Shown here piece by piece: positions 45,169 to 53,681 of a stretch of 64,000 bases of DNA. Position 1 is the stretch's first letter, and every line of letters starts with the position of its first letter. Under the pieces are notes generated by a model. It did not search any database. It had not been told where the DNA came from and worked only from the letters and a program-made list of their open reading frames with translations. Both the position numbers and the translations under genes were made by a program. The stretch lies in contig NZ_VTOM01000007.1 of the NCBI RefSeq assembly GCF_009765365.1, forward strand, positions 124,001 through 188,000. Direction: 5' to 3'. This DNA is from Antarcticirhabdus aurantiaca (GTDB lineage: Bacteria > Pseudomonadota > Alphaproteobacteria > Rhizobiales > Rhizobiaceae).

Positions 45169-47217
45169 TCAGTTGCGGGAGGCCGATTCGACCGGCTTCA
45201 CCAGTGCCGTGATGCGGCGGACGGTGACGCGGCGGTTCTCGGCGTTCGGCTCCTGCGTGTTCACCTTGAGGTCGGCCTCGCCGTAGCCCTGCGTCACGAG
45301 GTTCTCCGGCGGCACGTCGAAGAAGCTCGTCAGCGCCTGCGCGACGGCCTCCGCGCGGCGGTCCGACAGCGTGAGGTTGGCGACCTCGCTGCCGACCGCG
45401 TCGGTGTGGCCCTCGATCAGGAAGGTCTCGTCCGGGTTCTCGTCGATCACCCGCGCGATCGCGTCGGCAAGCGCCTGGAGATTCGTCACCTGCGACTGCG
45501 GGATCGAATAGGAGCCGAAGTCGAAGTTGATCGTGGCGAGGTCGATCCGGCGCACCTTGTCGCGGATGCGCTTGGAGCGCCGCACCTCGTCCACCGAGTA
45601 GATCCGCTCCACGGTTTCCACCGGCGGCGCGACGATCGTGCGGTAGTAGAGGTCCTCGTCCGGCTGGGCGACGTCGACGATATAGGCGTCCTCGGGGATG
45701 GTCAGGCGCACCGGCGGCAGCTCGGCGCCGACGTCGTAGTAATAGTCCTGGCCCCGGTCGTCGTCCTCGTAGGGGTCGTAGAAGAGCACCACCTCGCGGC
45801 CGTCCGGAAGGATGCGCGAGCGCTGCACCACCTCGCCATAGCGGTCATAGATGGTGACGACCTGGACGCCGTTGTCGCGCACGATCGTCTCGCGCGTCTG
45901 CGCGCGCGGCAGTTCCTCCACGTAGTACTCCTGCGAGTTCTCGCGCAGGCGGTTCTCGTCGTTGGAGCGGATGAAGTAGCTCGCCGCGGCACCGGCCGCA
46001 GCGCCCGCGAGGCCGGCGCCGATGATGGTCAGGATCTGCCGGTCGTCGTCCGTCCGCTCGACCTGCTGCACCTGCGGCGGCAGCTGGTAGACCGGCGGCT
46101 GCTCGATGCGGGTGCCCTCGACGTTCGTCACCGAGTTGATCGTGATGTTCTGCTCGATGTTCTGGACGCGCGCGTCGCTGGCCGCGACGGTGCCGGGGGC
46201 GACCTCGCTTTCCTGGATTTCGGCCGCGACCGGCTCGGGCGGCGTGGTCGGGGGCGGCGGTGCCGCGAGCGTCGCCGCGCCTTCCGCCGCCGGCGCAGCC
46301 TGCGCCGGTGCGGACTCCGGAGCAGCCGGAGGCGCCGTCCGGGCCGCGCCGTCCGGTCCGACTTCGGGCGTCACGGCGGGGGCCTCGGTGCCGGGCGCTA
46401 CCGGCTCCGGCTGGATCTCGCCGGCCGGCGCGCCCTCCGTGGCGGCAGGGCTTTCCGGGACGGTCGCCGCAGCGGGTGCTTCGGGCGAGGGCGCGGCGTC
46501 GGGCTCCGGCGTCGCGGCAGGTGCCGCGTCCGTCGGGGCCTCGGCGGGCGCTGCGGGCTGCTCGGTTTGAAGCTCCTGCGCTGCCGGCGCGTCGCTCTGC
46601 GGCTGCTCGCTCGGAGCCTCGCTCGCGGCGGGCTCCTCGGCCTGCGGCTGCTCGGCTGCCGGCTCGTCCGTGGTGGAGGGCTCGGCCGCCGGCTCCTCGG
46701 CCGGCGCAGCTTCCTCGGCGGCGGGTTCCTGCGTCTGCTCCTCGGCGGCGGGCTCTTCTGCCGGCTGCTCCTGGGCCGCCGGCTCCTCCTGCGCCGGAGC
46801 CGCCGCGGCAGGCTCCTCCGCGGGAGCTTCCTCAGCCGCCGGCTCCTCGGCCGCAGCCGGTTCTTCCGCAGCAGGCTCCTCGGCGGGCGGCTCTTCGGCC
46901 GCGGGTTCGTCCTGGGCAGGCTCCTCGGCCGCCGGCGCCTCGGCAGCGGGCTCGTCAGCCGCCGGCGCTTCCGCGGCCGGCTCCTCCGCTGCCGGCTCCT
47001 CGGCTGCCGGCTCTTCCGCGGCGGGCGCCTCGGGCGGGGCTTCCTCGGCCGGTGCCTCGTTCTCCGGCGAAAGGACGGGCTGCTCCTCGGCCTGCGCGAG
47101 GCGGACCCGTGCGGCGGCCTGATCCTGCGCGAAGGCCGCGATTGGACCGGACAGCGCCGTGGACGCGGCGAGCGCCGCGATCGTCACGATCCTGCTCGTC
47201 CTGTTGATGCTCGACAT
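45169..47217 (-). CDS. OmpA family protein with long Glu-Ala-Pro low-complexity region
   Basis: A 682-residue envelope protein. It has a signal peptide (about 1-30, ending AAFAQ), a low-complexity region of EEPAA-type repeats rich in Glu, Ala, Pro and Gln (about residues 45-330), a glycine-zipper membrane hairpin ([19 protein letters not shown], about 395-415), a middle domain with many Tyr/Asp residues (about 430-555), and a C-terminal OmpA peptidoglycan-binding domain ([41 protein letters not shown]). It should tether envelope and peptidoglycan, with the acidic repeat acting as a flexible spacer. ATG 47217 has AAAGG 7 bases upstream. The opposite strand over the repeats is also open, which is only an effect of composition. 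Confidence 0.9.
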   Translation of the reverse strand: MSSINRTSRIVTIAALAASTALSGPIAAFAQDQAAARVRLAQAEEQPVLSPENEAPAEEAPPEAPAAEEPAAEEPAAEEPAAEAPAADEPAAEAPAAEEPAQDEPAAEEPPAEEPAAEEPAAAEEPAAEEAPAEEPAAAAPAQEEPAAQEQPAEEPAAEEQTQEPAAEEAAPAEEPAAEPSTTDEPAAEQPQAEEPAASEAPSEQPQSDAPAAQELQTEQPAAPAEAPTDAAPAATPEPDAAPSPEAPAAATVPESPAATEGAPAGEIQPEPVAPGTEAPAVTPEVGPDGAARTAPPAAPESAPAQAAPAAEGAATLAAPPPPTTPPEPVAAEIQESEVAPGTVAASDARVQNIEQNITINSVTNVEGTRIEQPPVYQLPPQVQQVERTDDDRQILTIIGAGLAGAAAGAAASYFIRSNDENRLRENSQEYYVEELPRAQTRETIVRDNGVQVVTIYDRYGEVVQRSRILPDGREVVLFYDPYEDDDRGQDYYYDVGAELPPVRLTIPEDAYIVDVAQPDEDLYYRTIVAPPVETVERIYSVDEVRRSKRIRDKVRRIDLATINFDFGSYSIPQSQVTNLQALADAIARVIDENPDETFLIEGHTDAVGSEVANLTLSDRRAEAVAQALTSFFDVPPENLVTQGYGEADLKVNTQEPNAENRRVTVRRITALVKPVESASRN

Positions 47218-47377
47218 CGAATGACCTTTCAAACCTGTCCCTTGCAGATTTGCGACGGAGCGGCGGCGCAGGAGCGGCGCTCGTTTCGTCGTTGATGGGT
47301 CCGCGCGTCGTTTGTGTCCCGCACGCGGTTCCCGGCCCATGTAGGTGACGCCTCGTCGCTTTCCACGGCGAGAGCGA

Positions 47378-48553
47378 TCAGGGGGCGGGCGACGAAATCG
47401 CGATGTCGGGTGGCGTCCAGTCGTAGAGCCAGCCGAGACCGCGCGCGAGCGACGCCTTCGGCTGGAGGGCCAGAACCGCGTCGCGCGCGAGCGAGGCGGG
47501 CCTGGGCAGGTGGTAGACGAAGCGATGAAAGGCGACGCGGCGGCGCACGGCATCCACGCGCGGTCGCCGCTCGGCTTCGAAGGCGGCGAAGGCGGCCTCG
47601 ACGCTCGGCCGGCTCGCCAGCATCGCGGCGCAGACGAAGGCGTCCTCGACGGCGAGCGCGGCGCCCTGCGCGGCATAAGGCGGCATCGCGTGAGCGGCAT
47701 CGCCGATGAGAAGCGTCGACGCGCCGACGCGGTAGGGACGAGCGGCGTCCACGGACAGGATCGGCCAGGGCGTCGGCGACGCGGCGGCTTCGATCCAGTC
47801 GAGGAGCTTTAGATCCCATCCCGAAAAGCGCCGGAGAAGATGCCGAACCGGATCGCCCTCGGCTCTTGCGACCTCCTGGTCGATCAGGACGAGGTTCACG
47901 GCGGCGCCGGACTCGATGGGATATGCGACGGCGTGACGCCGGGGGCCGAGCCAAGCATCGATGCCGGCCGGCGCGGCGATGCCGTTCCTGACGGGAATTG
48001 TCGTGCGCCAGGCGATCGTGCCGGTGGGCGACGGATCGGCGAAACCGGCTGCGCGGGCGACCTGCGATCGAACGCCGTCCGCCGCGACGAGGCATCGCGC
48101 CTGGGCGCAAGCGCCGTCGGCAAAGGCGAGTTCGACGCCGTCGGCGCGCTCCGACACCGAGGCGAGCGATTGGCCGAGATGCAGCCGGATGCGCGGCTCC
48201 GCCGTGGCGGCCTCGATCAGCACAGCCTGGAGCGCGCCGCGATGGAGCGACAGATAGGGCGTGCCGTCGGAGCCCTGGACGGGCACTTCCGCGATGGGGC
48301 GGCCGCTGTTGAAGCGGCGAAGGGTGACGCTTCGCGCGGCGACGGCGCGGCGGCTCAACGCATCGAGAAGCCCGAGCCGATCGAGAACGCGCAGCGCATT
48401 CGGCGAGAGCTGAAGCCCCGCGCCGACCTCCGCCAGCGCCTCGGCCCGCTCGTAGATGTCGACGGCGAAGCCGAAGCGGGCGAGGGCGATGGCGGCGGTG
48501 AGGCCGGCGATGCCCGCGCCGGTGACGGCGACCGGGCGTTCGTCGGGCCGCAT
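47378..48553 (-). CDS. FAD-dependent monooxygenase (UbiH / salicylate hydroxylase type)
   Basis: A 391-residue class A flavoprotein hydroxylase. It shows the Rossmann GAGIAGLTAAIALARFG (residues about 11-27) with Glu in IYERAEAL, the DG-type motif CLVAADGVRSQVA, and the second FAD motif LLIGDAAHAMPPYAAQGAALAVEDA (about residue 285). This pattern fits ubiquinone-type or aromatic-compound hydroxylases; a substrate cannot be named. Longer in-frame starts exist, but ATG 48553 lies directly before the Rossmann fold. It follows the zf-CHCC gene by 16 bases on the same strand and is likely co-transcribed. Confidence 0.9.
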   Translation of the reverse strand: MRPDERPVAVTGAGIAGLTAAIALARFGFAVDIYERAEALAEVGAGLQLSPNALRVLDRLGLLDALSRRAVAARSVTLRRFNSGRPIAEVPVQGSDGTPYLSLHRGALQAVLIEAATAEPRIRLHLGQSLASVSERADGVELAFADGACAQARCLVAADGVRSQVARAAGFADPSPTGTIAWRTTIPVRNGIAAPAGIDAWLGPRRHAVAYPIESGAAVNLVLIDQEVARAEGDPVRHLLRRFSGWDLKLLDWIEAAASPTPWPILSVDAARPYRVGASTLLIGDAAHAMPPYAAQGAALAVEDAFVCAAMLASRPSVEAAFAAFEAERRPRVDAVRRRVAFHRFVYHLPRPASLARDAVLALQPKASLARGLGWLYDWTPPDIAISSPAP

Positions 48554-48569
48554 CCCGGCGCCGCGGCGG

Positions 48570-48815
48570 TCAGGCCGCCTGGTCGTGGAAGAGGCAGCCG
48601 GCGGGCTGCGTCTCGTCGGCGTGGAGCTTGGGATTGTAGCGATAAAGGGTCGAACAGTAGGAGCAGACCTTCTCGCCGTCATTGCCCATGTCGATGAAGA
48701 CGTGGGGATGGTCGAAGGGCGGGCTCGCGCCGCAGCACATGAATTCGGTCACGCCGATCTCGATCACGTCGTGTCCGGCATCGTTCTGGAAGTGAGGAAT
48801 GAGCGATCCCGCCAT
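48570..48815 (-). CDS. Zinc-finger domain-containing protein (zf-CHCC, NDUFS6-like)
   Basis: An 81-residue protein with the zf-CHCC pattern: Cys pair in EFMCCGAS, His in DHPHVFIDMG, and KVCSYCSTLYRY. This resembles the C-terminal zinc domain of the mitochondrial complex I subunit NDUFS6, widely present in alphaproteobacteria. It may assist complex I, like the NDUFS4 homologue at 32858. It is upstream of the FAD monooxygenase gene (16-base gap) and divergent from the hydrolase at 48945. Confidence 0.93.
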   Translation of the reverse strand: MAGSLIPHFQNDAGHDVIEIGVTEFMCCGASPPFDHPHVFIDMGNDGEKVCSYCSTLYRYNPKLHADETQPAGCLFHDQAA

Positions 48816-48944
48816 GGGTTCGTCTGCTCCGCGGCTTGGCTTCAAGGTCGGCGGGACCATAGTGATGCGATGCCGGAAAGAACAGGGGTGTTCGCCGTTC
48901 CGCCGGCGTCCTATGAGGGCGCGACCGAAAGGGAGCTCATGGGA

Positions 48945-49703
48945 ATGGACACGTTCCGGCACGACGGGCTGCGGCTCGCCTATCTCGACACGGGACCGCG
49001 CGACGGCCGGCCGGTGCTGCTCGTCCACGGCTTCGCATCGTCGATGAAGTTCAACTGGATCGATCCGGGTTGGGTGACGACGCTGGAGGGCGCGGGTTTC
49101 CGGGTCCTCGCCTTCGATCATCGCGGCCACGGCGACAGCGACAAGCCGCACGACCCCGATGCCTATTATCCCCGGACCATGGTGGCGGACGCCTTTGCCT
49201 TTCTCGACCATGTGGGCGTCGAGCAGGCGGTGTTCTTCGGCTATTCCATGGGCGCGCGGGTCTCGGCCTTCGCGGCGCTCGACGCGCCGGAGCGGGTCGA
49301 GCGGCTCGTCCTGGGCGGCCTGGGCTCTGGCCTCGTCGAAGGCGTGGGCGACTGGGACCCGATCGCCGGCGCGCTTCTCGCCCCCTCGCTCGACGACGTC
49401 GCGAACGAGCGCGGGCGGATGTTCCGCGCCTTCGCCGATCGCACGCGCAGCGACCGCCTCGCGCTCGCGGCCTGCATCCGCACCTCGCGCGACGAGTTGA
49501 CGCCGGAGGAGGTCGCTCGTATCCGCCAGCCGACGCTCATCGGCGTCGGCACGGCCGATGACATCGCCGGCTCGGGCGAGGCGCTGGCCGCGATGATGCC
49601 GAACGCCCGCAGCTTCGCCATCGAGCGCCGCGACCACATGCTGGCGGTCGGCGACCGGACCTTCAAGGCGGCCGTCCTCGACTTCCTCGCCGAGGCGGAC
49701 TGA
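48945..49703 (+). CDS. Alpha/beta hydrolase
   Basis: A 252-residue alpha/beta-fold hydrolase. It has the oxyanion HG motif VLLVHGFASS, FDHRGHGDSDKP, nucleophile elbow GYSMGA (Ser near residue 101), Asp in GTADDIAG and catalytic His in RRDHMLAVGD. The closest types are proline-iminopeptidase-like or lactonase-like esterases. The substrate is unknown. Three in-frame ATGs are possible (48870, 48939, 48945). I chose 48945 because AGGGAG is 9 bases upstream, while it is too close to 48939. Confidence 0.88.
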   Translation: MDTFRHDGLRLAYLDTGPRDGRPVLLVHGFASSMKFNWIDPGWVTTLEGAGFRVLAFDHRGHGDSDKPHDPDAYYPRTMVADAFAFLDHVGVEQAVFFGYSMGARVSAFAALDAPERVERLVLGGLGSGLVEGVGDWDPIAGALLAPSLDDVANERGRMFRAFADRTRSDRLALAACIRTSRDELTPEEVARIRQPTLIGVGTADDIAGSGEALAAMMPNARSFAIERRDHMLAVGDRTFKAAVLDFLAEAD

Positions 49704-49811
49704 AGCCTCGCGCAAGGGGGCGATGTTCGAGCGAGGCCGGATCGCCTATATGGTCGTGACCGCCGTTCGAATCCGGCGGCTCCCGGTCGGGGGCTGCGAC
49801 AAGGAGGCCGC

Positions 49812-50645
49812 ATGAACACCATCAGCCCGCGCGTCCTGGCAGACCGCCTGCAGGCCGTCGATCCCATCTGGGAGAAGGTGCGCGAGGAGGCCGCGGTCGC
49901 GGCGGAGCGGGAGCCCGTTCTGGCGAGCTTCCTTCACGCGACGATCCTCAACCAGAACAGCCTCGAATCGGCTGTCAGCTACCGCGTGTCGCAGCGGCTC
50001 GATCATGCGGACGTTCCCGCGGTCACCATCGCGCACGCCTTCGAGGGCCTTCAAGCGGGCGGCACGCAGTGGAGCGAGACGCTTCGCACCGACATCCAGG
50101 CCGTGTTCGACCGTGATCCGGCCTGCGAGCGCTACCTGGAGCCGCTGCTGTTCTTCAAGGGCTTCCACGCGATCCAGACCCACCGGCTGGCCCATTGGCT
50201 CTGGAACGAGGGGCGGCGCGACTTCGCGCTCTACCTGCAGTCCCGATCCTCGGCGGTCTTCCAGACCGACATCCACCCCGCGGCACCGATGGGTCGAGGC
50301 ATCTTCCTCGACCACGCGACGGGCCTCGTGGTGGGCTTCACCGCCCGGATCGGCGACAACGTGTCGATCCTCCAGGACGTGACGCTCGGCGGCACGGGCA
50401 AGGAGTTCGGCGACCGTCATCCGAAGATCGGCAGCGGCGTGCTCATCGGCGCCGGCGCCAAGATCCTTGGGAACATCGTGATCGGCGACTGCTCCAAGAT
50501 CGCGTCGGGGTCTGTGGTGCTGAAGCCCGTTCCACCCTATACGACCGTCGCCGGGATTCCGGCCAAGGTGGTCGGAACGGTGGATTGCGGCGATTGCGGC
50601 GAACCTGCCCGCGCCATGGACCAGAGTTTCGGAAAGGCCGACTGA
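49812..50645 (+). CDS. cysE: Serine O-acetyltransferase
   Basis: Acetylates L-serine with acetyl-CoA, the committed step of cysteine synthesis. The 277-residue protein has an N-terminal helical SATase domain (about 10-140) and a left-handed beta-helix of hexapeptide repeats (about 145-250): HPAAPMGRGIFLDHATGLVV, NVSILQDVTLGGTGKEFGDRHPKIG, GAGAKILGNIVIGDCSKI and VVLKPVPPYTTVAGIPAKVVG. Catalytic His residues are in LDHATG and GDRHPKIG. ACAAGGAGGCCGC precedes ATG 49812. It is 75 bases upstream of the DUF3126 gene, with a shared terminator at 51001. Confidence 0.97.
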   Translation: MNTISPRVLADRLQAVDPIWEKVREEAAVAAEREPVLASFLHATILNQNSLESAVSYRVSQRLDHADVPAVTIAHAFEGLQAGGTQWSETLRTDIQAVFDRDPACERYLEPLLFFKGFHAIQTHRLAHWLWNEGRRDFALYLQSRSSAVFQTDIHPAAPMGRGIFLDHATGLVVGFTARIGDNVSILQDVTLGGTGKEFGDRHPKIGSGVLIGAGAKILGNIVIGDCSKIASGSVVLKPVPPYTTVAGIPAKVVGTVDCGDCGEPARAMDQSFGKAD

Positions 50646-50719
50646 TCGCGGCGAGTCGCCATTGGCGACGCGACGCTCCGGCCTAGCTAGAGATGCCGCA
50701 AGCCGACTTGGAGACTGAT

Positions 50720-50929
50720 GTGAAGGCCGACGAGCTCAAGAAGCTGGAAAAATACCTGCGTGGGACGCTGAAGTCGCCGACCCTGACGGTGAAGGCCCTG
50801 CCGCGCAAGAACGACACCGCCGAGGTCTACATGGCGGACGAGTTCGTCGGCCTCATCTCGAAGGACGAGGAGGAGGGCGAACTCTCCTACCACTTCACGA
50901 TGACGATCCTCGACATCGATCTGGACTGA
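50720..50929 (+). CDS. DUF3126 family protein
   Basis: A 69-residue soluble protein matching the alphaproteobacterial DUF3126 family: ADELKKLEKYLRGTL, LTVKALPRKNDTAEVYMADEFVG and GELSYHFTMTILDIDLD. GTG 50720 is preferred because GGAG lies 7 bases upstream and the family begins here. An ATG at 50693 would add 9 residues. The function is unknown. It is downstream of cysE, an order I recall as conserved, which suggests a link to sulfur metabolism only by position. Confidence 0.92.
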   Translation: MKADELKKLEKYLRGTLKSPTLTVKALPRKNDTAEVYMADEFVGLISKDEEEGELSYHFTMTILDIDLD

Positions 50930-51000
50930 TCGCCGTCCTGCAGGGCCGCCGGTTCCGTCCGGCGGCCGATCCACCAAGCGAGCCATCTTGAGACCCGCGG

Positions 51001-51034
51001 AGGGGCCGGCGCGATCGACGCCCGGCCCCTTTTC
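51001..51034 (+). terminator. Terminator of cysE-DUF3126
   Basis: AGGGGCCGG / CCGGCCCCT stem, 12-base loop and TTTT. A second T-less hairpin (GGCCGCCGG / CCGGCGGCC, about 50944-50967) lies just upstream. Confidence 0.82.
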
Positions 51035-51045
51035 GCATGTTCGCT

Positions 51046-51645
51046 TCAGCGGACTGAACCGACCAGCAGGTCGCGGAAGTCTTCGATCGTCACCCAGCGG
51101 CCCGCATCGGCGTCCGACTGGCGCTTCAGGAAGGTGTAGGGCGTCTGATCCCAGGACAGGACGCGGTCGTCCAGGTTGTCCAGGACGTAGTCGCCCTGAT
51201 CCGTGCGGATCGTCAGGACGGCGTGGCCGTCGCCGTTGCGCTGCTTGACCACGGTGATCAGGAGGGCCGAGGCGGGAACGCCTTCCTTCTCCAGCGCCCG
51301 CTGCTTGAAGAGGACGTAGTCCTCGCAGTCGCCCTGGTCGGTCGGATAGGACCAGAGCTCCGGAACGCCGTGCATCTCCTCGTCGGTGCGCGGGAAGATG
51401 CCGACATTGGCGGCGTAGTTGATCTCGGTGATCTTCGCCCACAGAGCCGGGGTCAGCTTGACCACGGCCCGAACCGGATTTCGCCGGCACTCCGACGGAT
51501 AGCGCTGACAGAACTCGTAGTGGCCGACCGGCTGCGACGTCGATCCGGCCGTGGGCATCGCGCTGCCGGCCTCGGCTGCGGTCGCGGCAAGAAGAAGACA
51601 GCTCGCGATGAGCGCCGACTTCATCGATGAAAGCACGTCCGTCAC
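51046..51645 (-). CDS. Transglutaminase-like cysteine peptidase (BTLCP, COG3672 type)
   Basis: A 199-residue exported cysteine protease of the bacterial transglutaminase-like family that includes LapG. A signal peptide (hydrophobic IASCLLLAATAAEA, cut near residue 28) precedes a C93-type core with catalytic Cys in TDQGDCEDYVLFKQRAL (about residue 105), His in GDGHAVLTIRT and Asp in YVLDNLDDRV. The N-terminal domain has the family pattern CQRYPSECR. GTG 51645 has GGGAG 9 bases upstream. An ATG at 51624 also begins the signal peptide. LapG-type enzymes release adhesins in response to cyclic di-GMP via LapD. No adhesin or LapD gene is in the window. Confidence 0.88.
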   Translation of the reverse strand: MTDVLSSMKSALIASCLLLAATAAEAGSAMPTAGSTSQPVGHYEFCQRYPSECRRNPVRAVVKLTPALWAKITEINYAANVGIFPRTDEEMHGVPELWSYPTDQGDCEDYVLFKQRALEKEGVPASALLITVVKQRNGDGHAVLTIRTDQGDYVLDNLDDRVLSWDQTPYTFLKRQSDADAGRWVTIEDFRDLLVGSVR

Positions 51646-52010
51646 GCTTGTCGTCTCCCCGTCTTCTGGAGCGACAATGACGCTGCGGTTTTATTTTGGG
51701 ACGAAACCGAGAACTTGGATTTGCGTCAATTCAGAGCGGTGACGTTTACGAGGTTTGCTTCCCGACGGGACAACAACATGCGAAGCGTTTTTCAGGTTCC
51801 TGCAGCGCGCCGTTAACCGTTAACGCCTGGAGCCTGATCGAGGCGGCTCGGCGGCTGCCGCATTTACCATGGTGCGCGACTACTCGGCATCCGAGAGGTT
51901 AACGCCGCGCGAGCGAGGGCGCCTCCGCCGTTAACGATCGCGCGAGAGCGGCCCATCGGCCGGATCGGCGGATGCCGAAGACGGTGAACCATCGGTAAGG
52001 CGAACCGATC
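51646..52010. promoter_or_regulatory. Intergenic region with four GTTAAC palindromes
   Basis: No gene is seen in this region. It holds four copies of GTTAAC at 51812, 51819, 51898 and 51930, i.e. 8 TTAAC half-sites in 124 bases of GC-rich DNA. Together with a short AT-rich stretch near 51675-51730, it is upstream of the protease gene. TTAAC is a half-site of the alphaproteobacterial cell-cycle regulator CtrA, but the TTAA-N7-TTAA spacing is not met. Confidence 0.5.
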
Positions 52011-52050
52011 AAATGCAAAGACGCCGCCCCGCGGGCGGCGGGACGGCGTC
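52011..52050 (-). terminator. Terminator of the PilZ gene
   Basis: On the minus strand GACGCCG ... CGGCGTC (with a second GC-rich hairpin nested inside) is followed by TTTGCATTT, about 60 bases past the PilZ stop. Confidence 0.7.
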
Positions 52051-52109
52051 GTCGGACTGTCGGATCGGCGAGGAATCAGCTCAGCGCCGGCTCGCGGAGA
52101 GAGCGTCCG

Positions 52110-52715
52110 TCAGCGGAAGGTGGCTTCCAACGTATCGCGCTGCTGAACGGCCGCGAACTCGATCGCGAAGCCGTCTTCCAGATGGCGCACGACGCGGCCG
52201 CGGATGTTGGCGAGGGCGACGCGCGAGCCGATCGCCGGCTTGCCGGCCGCCCGCACCGCGGCGCCCGACAGGGAGAGGTCGATGATGCGGACCTGGACGA
52301 TCTTCTCGTCGGGCAGGGTGAGCGGGCTCATCGGATTGCCCGGCTGGATGCGCTCGTGGCGGCGATCCTCCGGCAGGTCCAGCTCGTGCCGGTTGGCGAG
52401 CCAGGTGAGCTGCGCCGCGAGCTTCTCGCGCCGACGCTCCGTGCCGGCGATGTCCATGCTGTAGCCGCCCTGGAAGACGCCGTTCACCGCGCCTTCGATC
52501 CGGCCGACATGGTCGACGTAGAGGATGATCCGCTCGCCCTCGCGCGGGGTGACGGGCGTCGCCACGGCGAGGTCGCCCGGCGACATCGATTCGACGCGGC
52601 ACGGAAACTCGCGCTGATCCTCCAGCATGAAGCGCCCGAGAAGGTCGACGGCGACGTGCTGGAAGCGGCCGTCGGGGCTCAGCCTCGGGACCTCTGATCG
52701 TGCGCTGTTCTGCAT
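52110..52715 (-). CDS. PilZ domain-containing protein
   Basis: A 201-residue cytoplasmic protein with two PilZ-like barrels. The first (about residues 15-105) contains LGRFMLEDQREFPCRVESMSPGD with the RxxxR-like element degenerate. The second (about 110-200) contains EDRRHERIQPGNP and DLSLSGAAVRAAGKPAIGSRVAL, the DxSxxG motif of cyclic-di-GMP binding. ATG 52715 follows an AGGGG site. An in-frame ATG at 52808 would add 31 residues. It may be a cyclic-di-GMP effector. The neighbouring exported protease is of a type often controlled by that messenger. Confidence 0.9.
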   Translation of the reverse strand: MQNSARSEVPRLSPDGRFQHVAVDLLGRFMLEDQREFPCRVESMSPGDLAVATPVTPREGERIILYVDHVGRIEGAVNGVFQGGYSMDIAGTERRREKLAAQLTWLANRHELDLPEDRRHERIQPGNPMSPLTLPDEKIVQVRIIDLSLSGAAVRAAGKPAIGSRVALANIRGRVVRHLEDGFAIEFAAVQQRDTLEATFR

Positions 52716-52855
52716 CCCTGAACCCCTTGCGGGTTGCCCCGACCTGCTTACCTGCGAAACTAGTCGTTGACGGATTAACGGCTGGTTCGCATGGAGCCTG
52801 TCGTTCAACCTTTCCTTCAGGTCCGCGCCCGCGGTCCGACCCCAGAGGTGTGATC

Positions 52856-53623
52856 TTGACGCTTCCCGATGGCGGCCCTGCCGCGCGCCCGCCGCGCCCC
52901 GCGCGGCCGCCGGCCTTCAACGTGCCGTCCGTCATCCTTTGGCTCACCGCCGCCTTCGTCGCGGTCCACGCGGTCCGCCTTTATCTTCTCAGCCCCTTCA
53001 ACGATGCCTGGCTGCTCCTCAACATGGCCTTCCTCCCCGGCTGCTACGGGTCGGCCGACGAGATCTGCCAGCTTCGGGCGAGCGGCGCGGGCCTTTGGTC
53101 TCCGCTGACCTATGCCTTCGTCCACGCGGACTGGATGCACCTCGGCTTCAACACGATCTGGCTCGTCGCCTTCGGCTCGCCCGTCGCGGTGCGCCTCGGC
53201 CCCTGGCGCACGCTGGCCTTCTGCGCGGCGGGCGCCATGGCCGGCGCGGCGCTGTTCGAGCTCGTCAACCCCGATCTCGTCGCGCCCGTGATCGGCGCGT
53301 CAGGCACGGTGTCGGCCTTGATGGGGGGCGCGAGCCGCTTCGCCATCGGATCGCCCGCGCGACGACCGGGCGGCGGCATGATCGACGCGCGCCGTCGCCT
53401 CCTCGGCATCACCGAGGTGCTGCGCGACCGGACGGTGCTCTTCTTCGTTCTGATGTTCTTCGTCACGAACCTTGTTTTGGGAGCGGGCGTCGGCGGTTTC
53501 CTCGGGGCGGACGGACAGGTCGCCTGGGAGGCTCATCTCGGCGGCTTCGCCTTCGGCTTCCTGTTCTTCGGCTTCTTCGATCGGTCGCCGCGTGCCGGTC
53601 GTATCGGTCCGGGGCCGGCTTGA
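52856..53623 (+). CDS. Rhomboid family intramembrane serine protease
   Basis: A 255-residue membrane protease with about six helices. It has the L1 loop region, YAFVHADWMHLGFNTIWLVAFG (HxxWxHxxxN motif), catalytic Ser in IGASGTVSALMGG (GxSx) and His in WEAHLGGFAFGFL (AHxxGxxxG). TTG 52856 is favoured by AGAGG 7 bases upstream. GTG 52850 is two codons earlier. The N-terminal cytoplasmic tail is short and Pro/Arg-rich. It is divergent from the PilZ gene and may be followed by the CBS gene on the same transcript (58 bases). Confidence 0.92.
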   Translation: MTLPDGGPAARPPRPARPPAFNVPSVILWLTAAFVAVHAVRLYLLSPFNDAWLLLNMAFLPGCYGSADEICQLRASGAGLWSPLTYAFVHADWMHLGFNTIWLVAFGSPVAVRLGPWRTLAFCAAGAMAGAALFELVNPDLVAPVIGASGTVSALMGGASRFAIGSPARRPGGGMIDARRRLLGITEVLRDRTVLFFVLMFFVTNLVLGAGVGGFLGADGQVAWEAHLGGFAFGFLFFGFFDRSPRAGRIGPGPA

Positions 53624-53681
53624 AACCGGAGCGGGCGTGACGCACCATCCACCCGCAGGCATGTTTGTGGAGGAACGAGCC

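Noticed and set aside
45406-47295. Long plus-strand open frame of 629 codons opposite the OmpA-family gene
   Set aside because: It is a by-product of the repetitive GCC/GAG codons on the other strand, giving RRLLG-type repeats. The minus strand has the signal peptide and OmpA domain.
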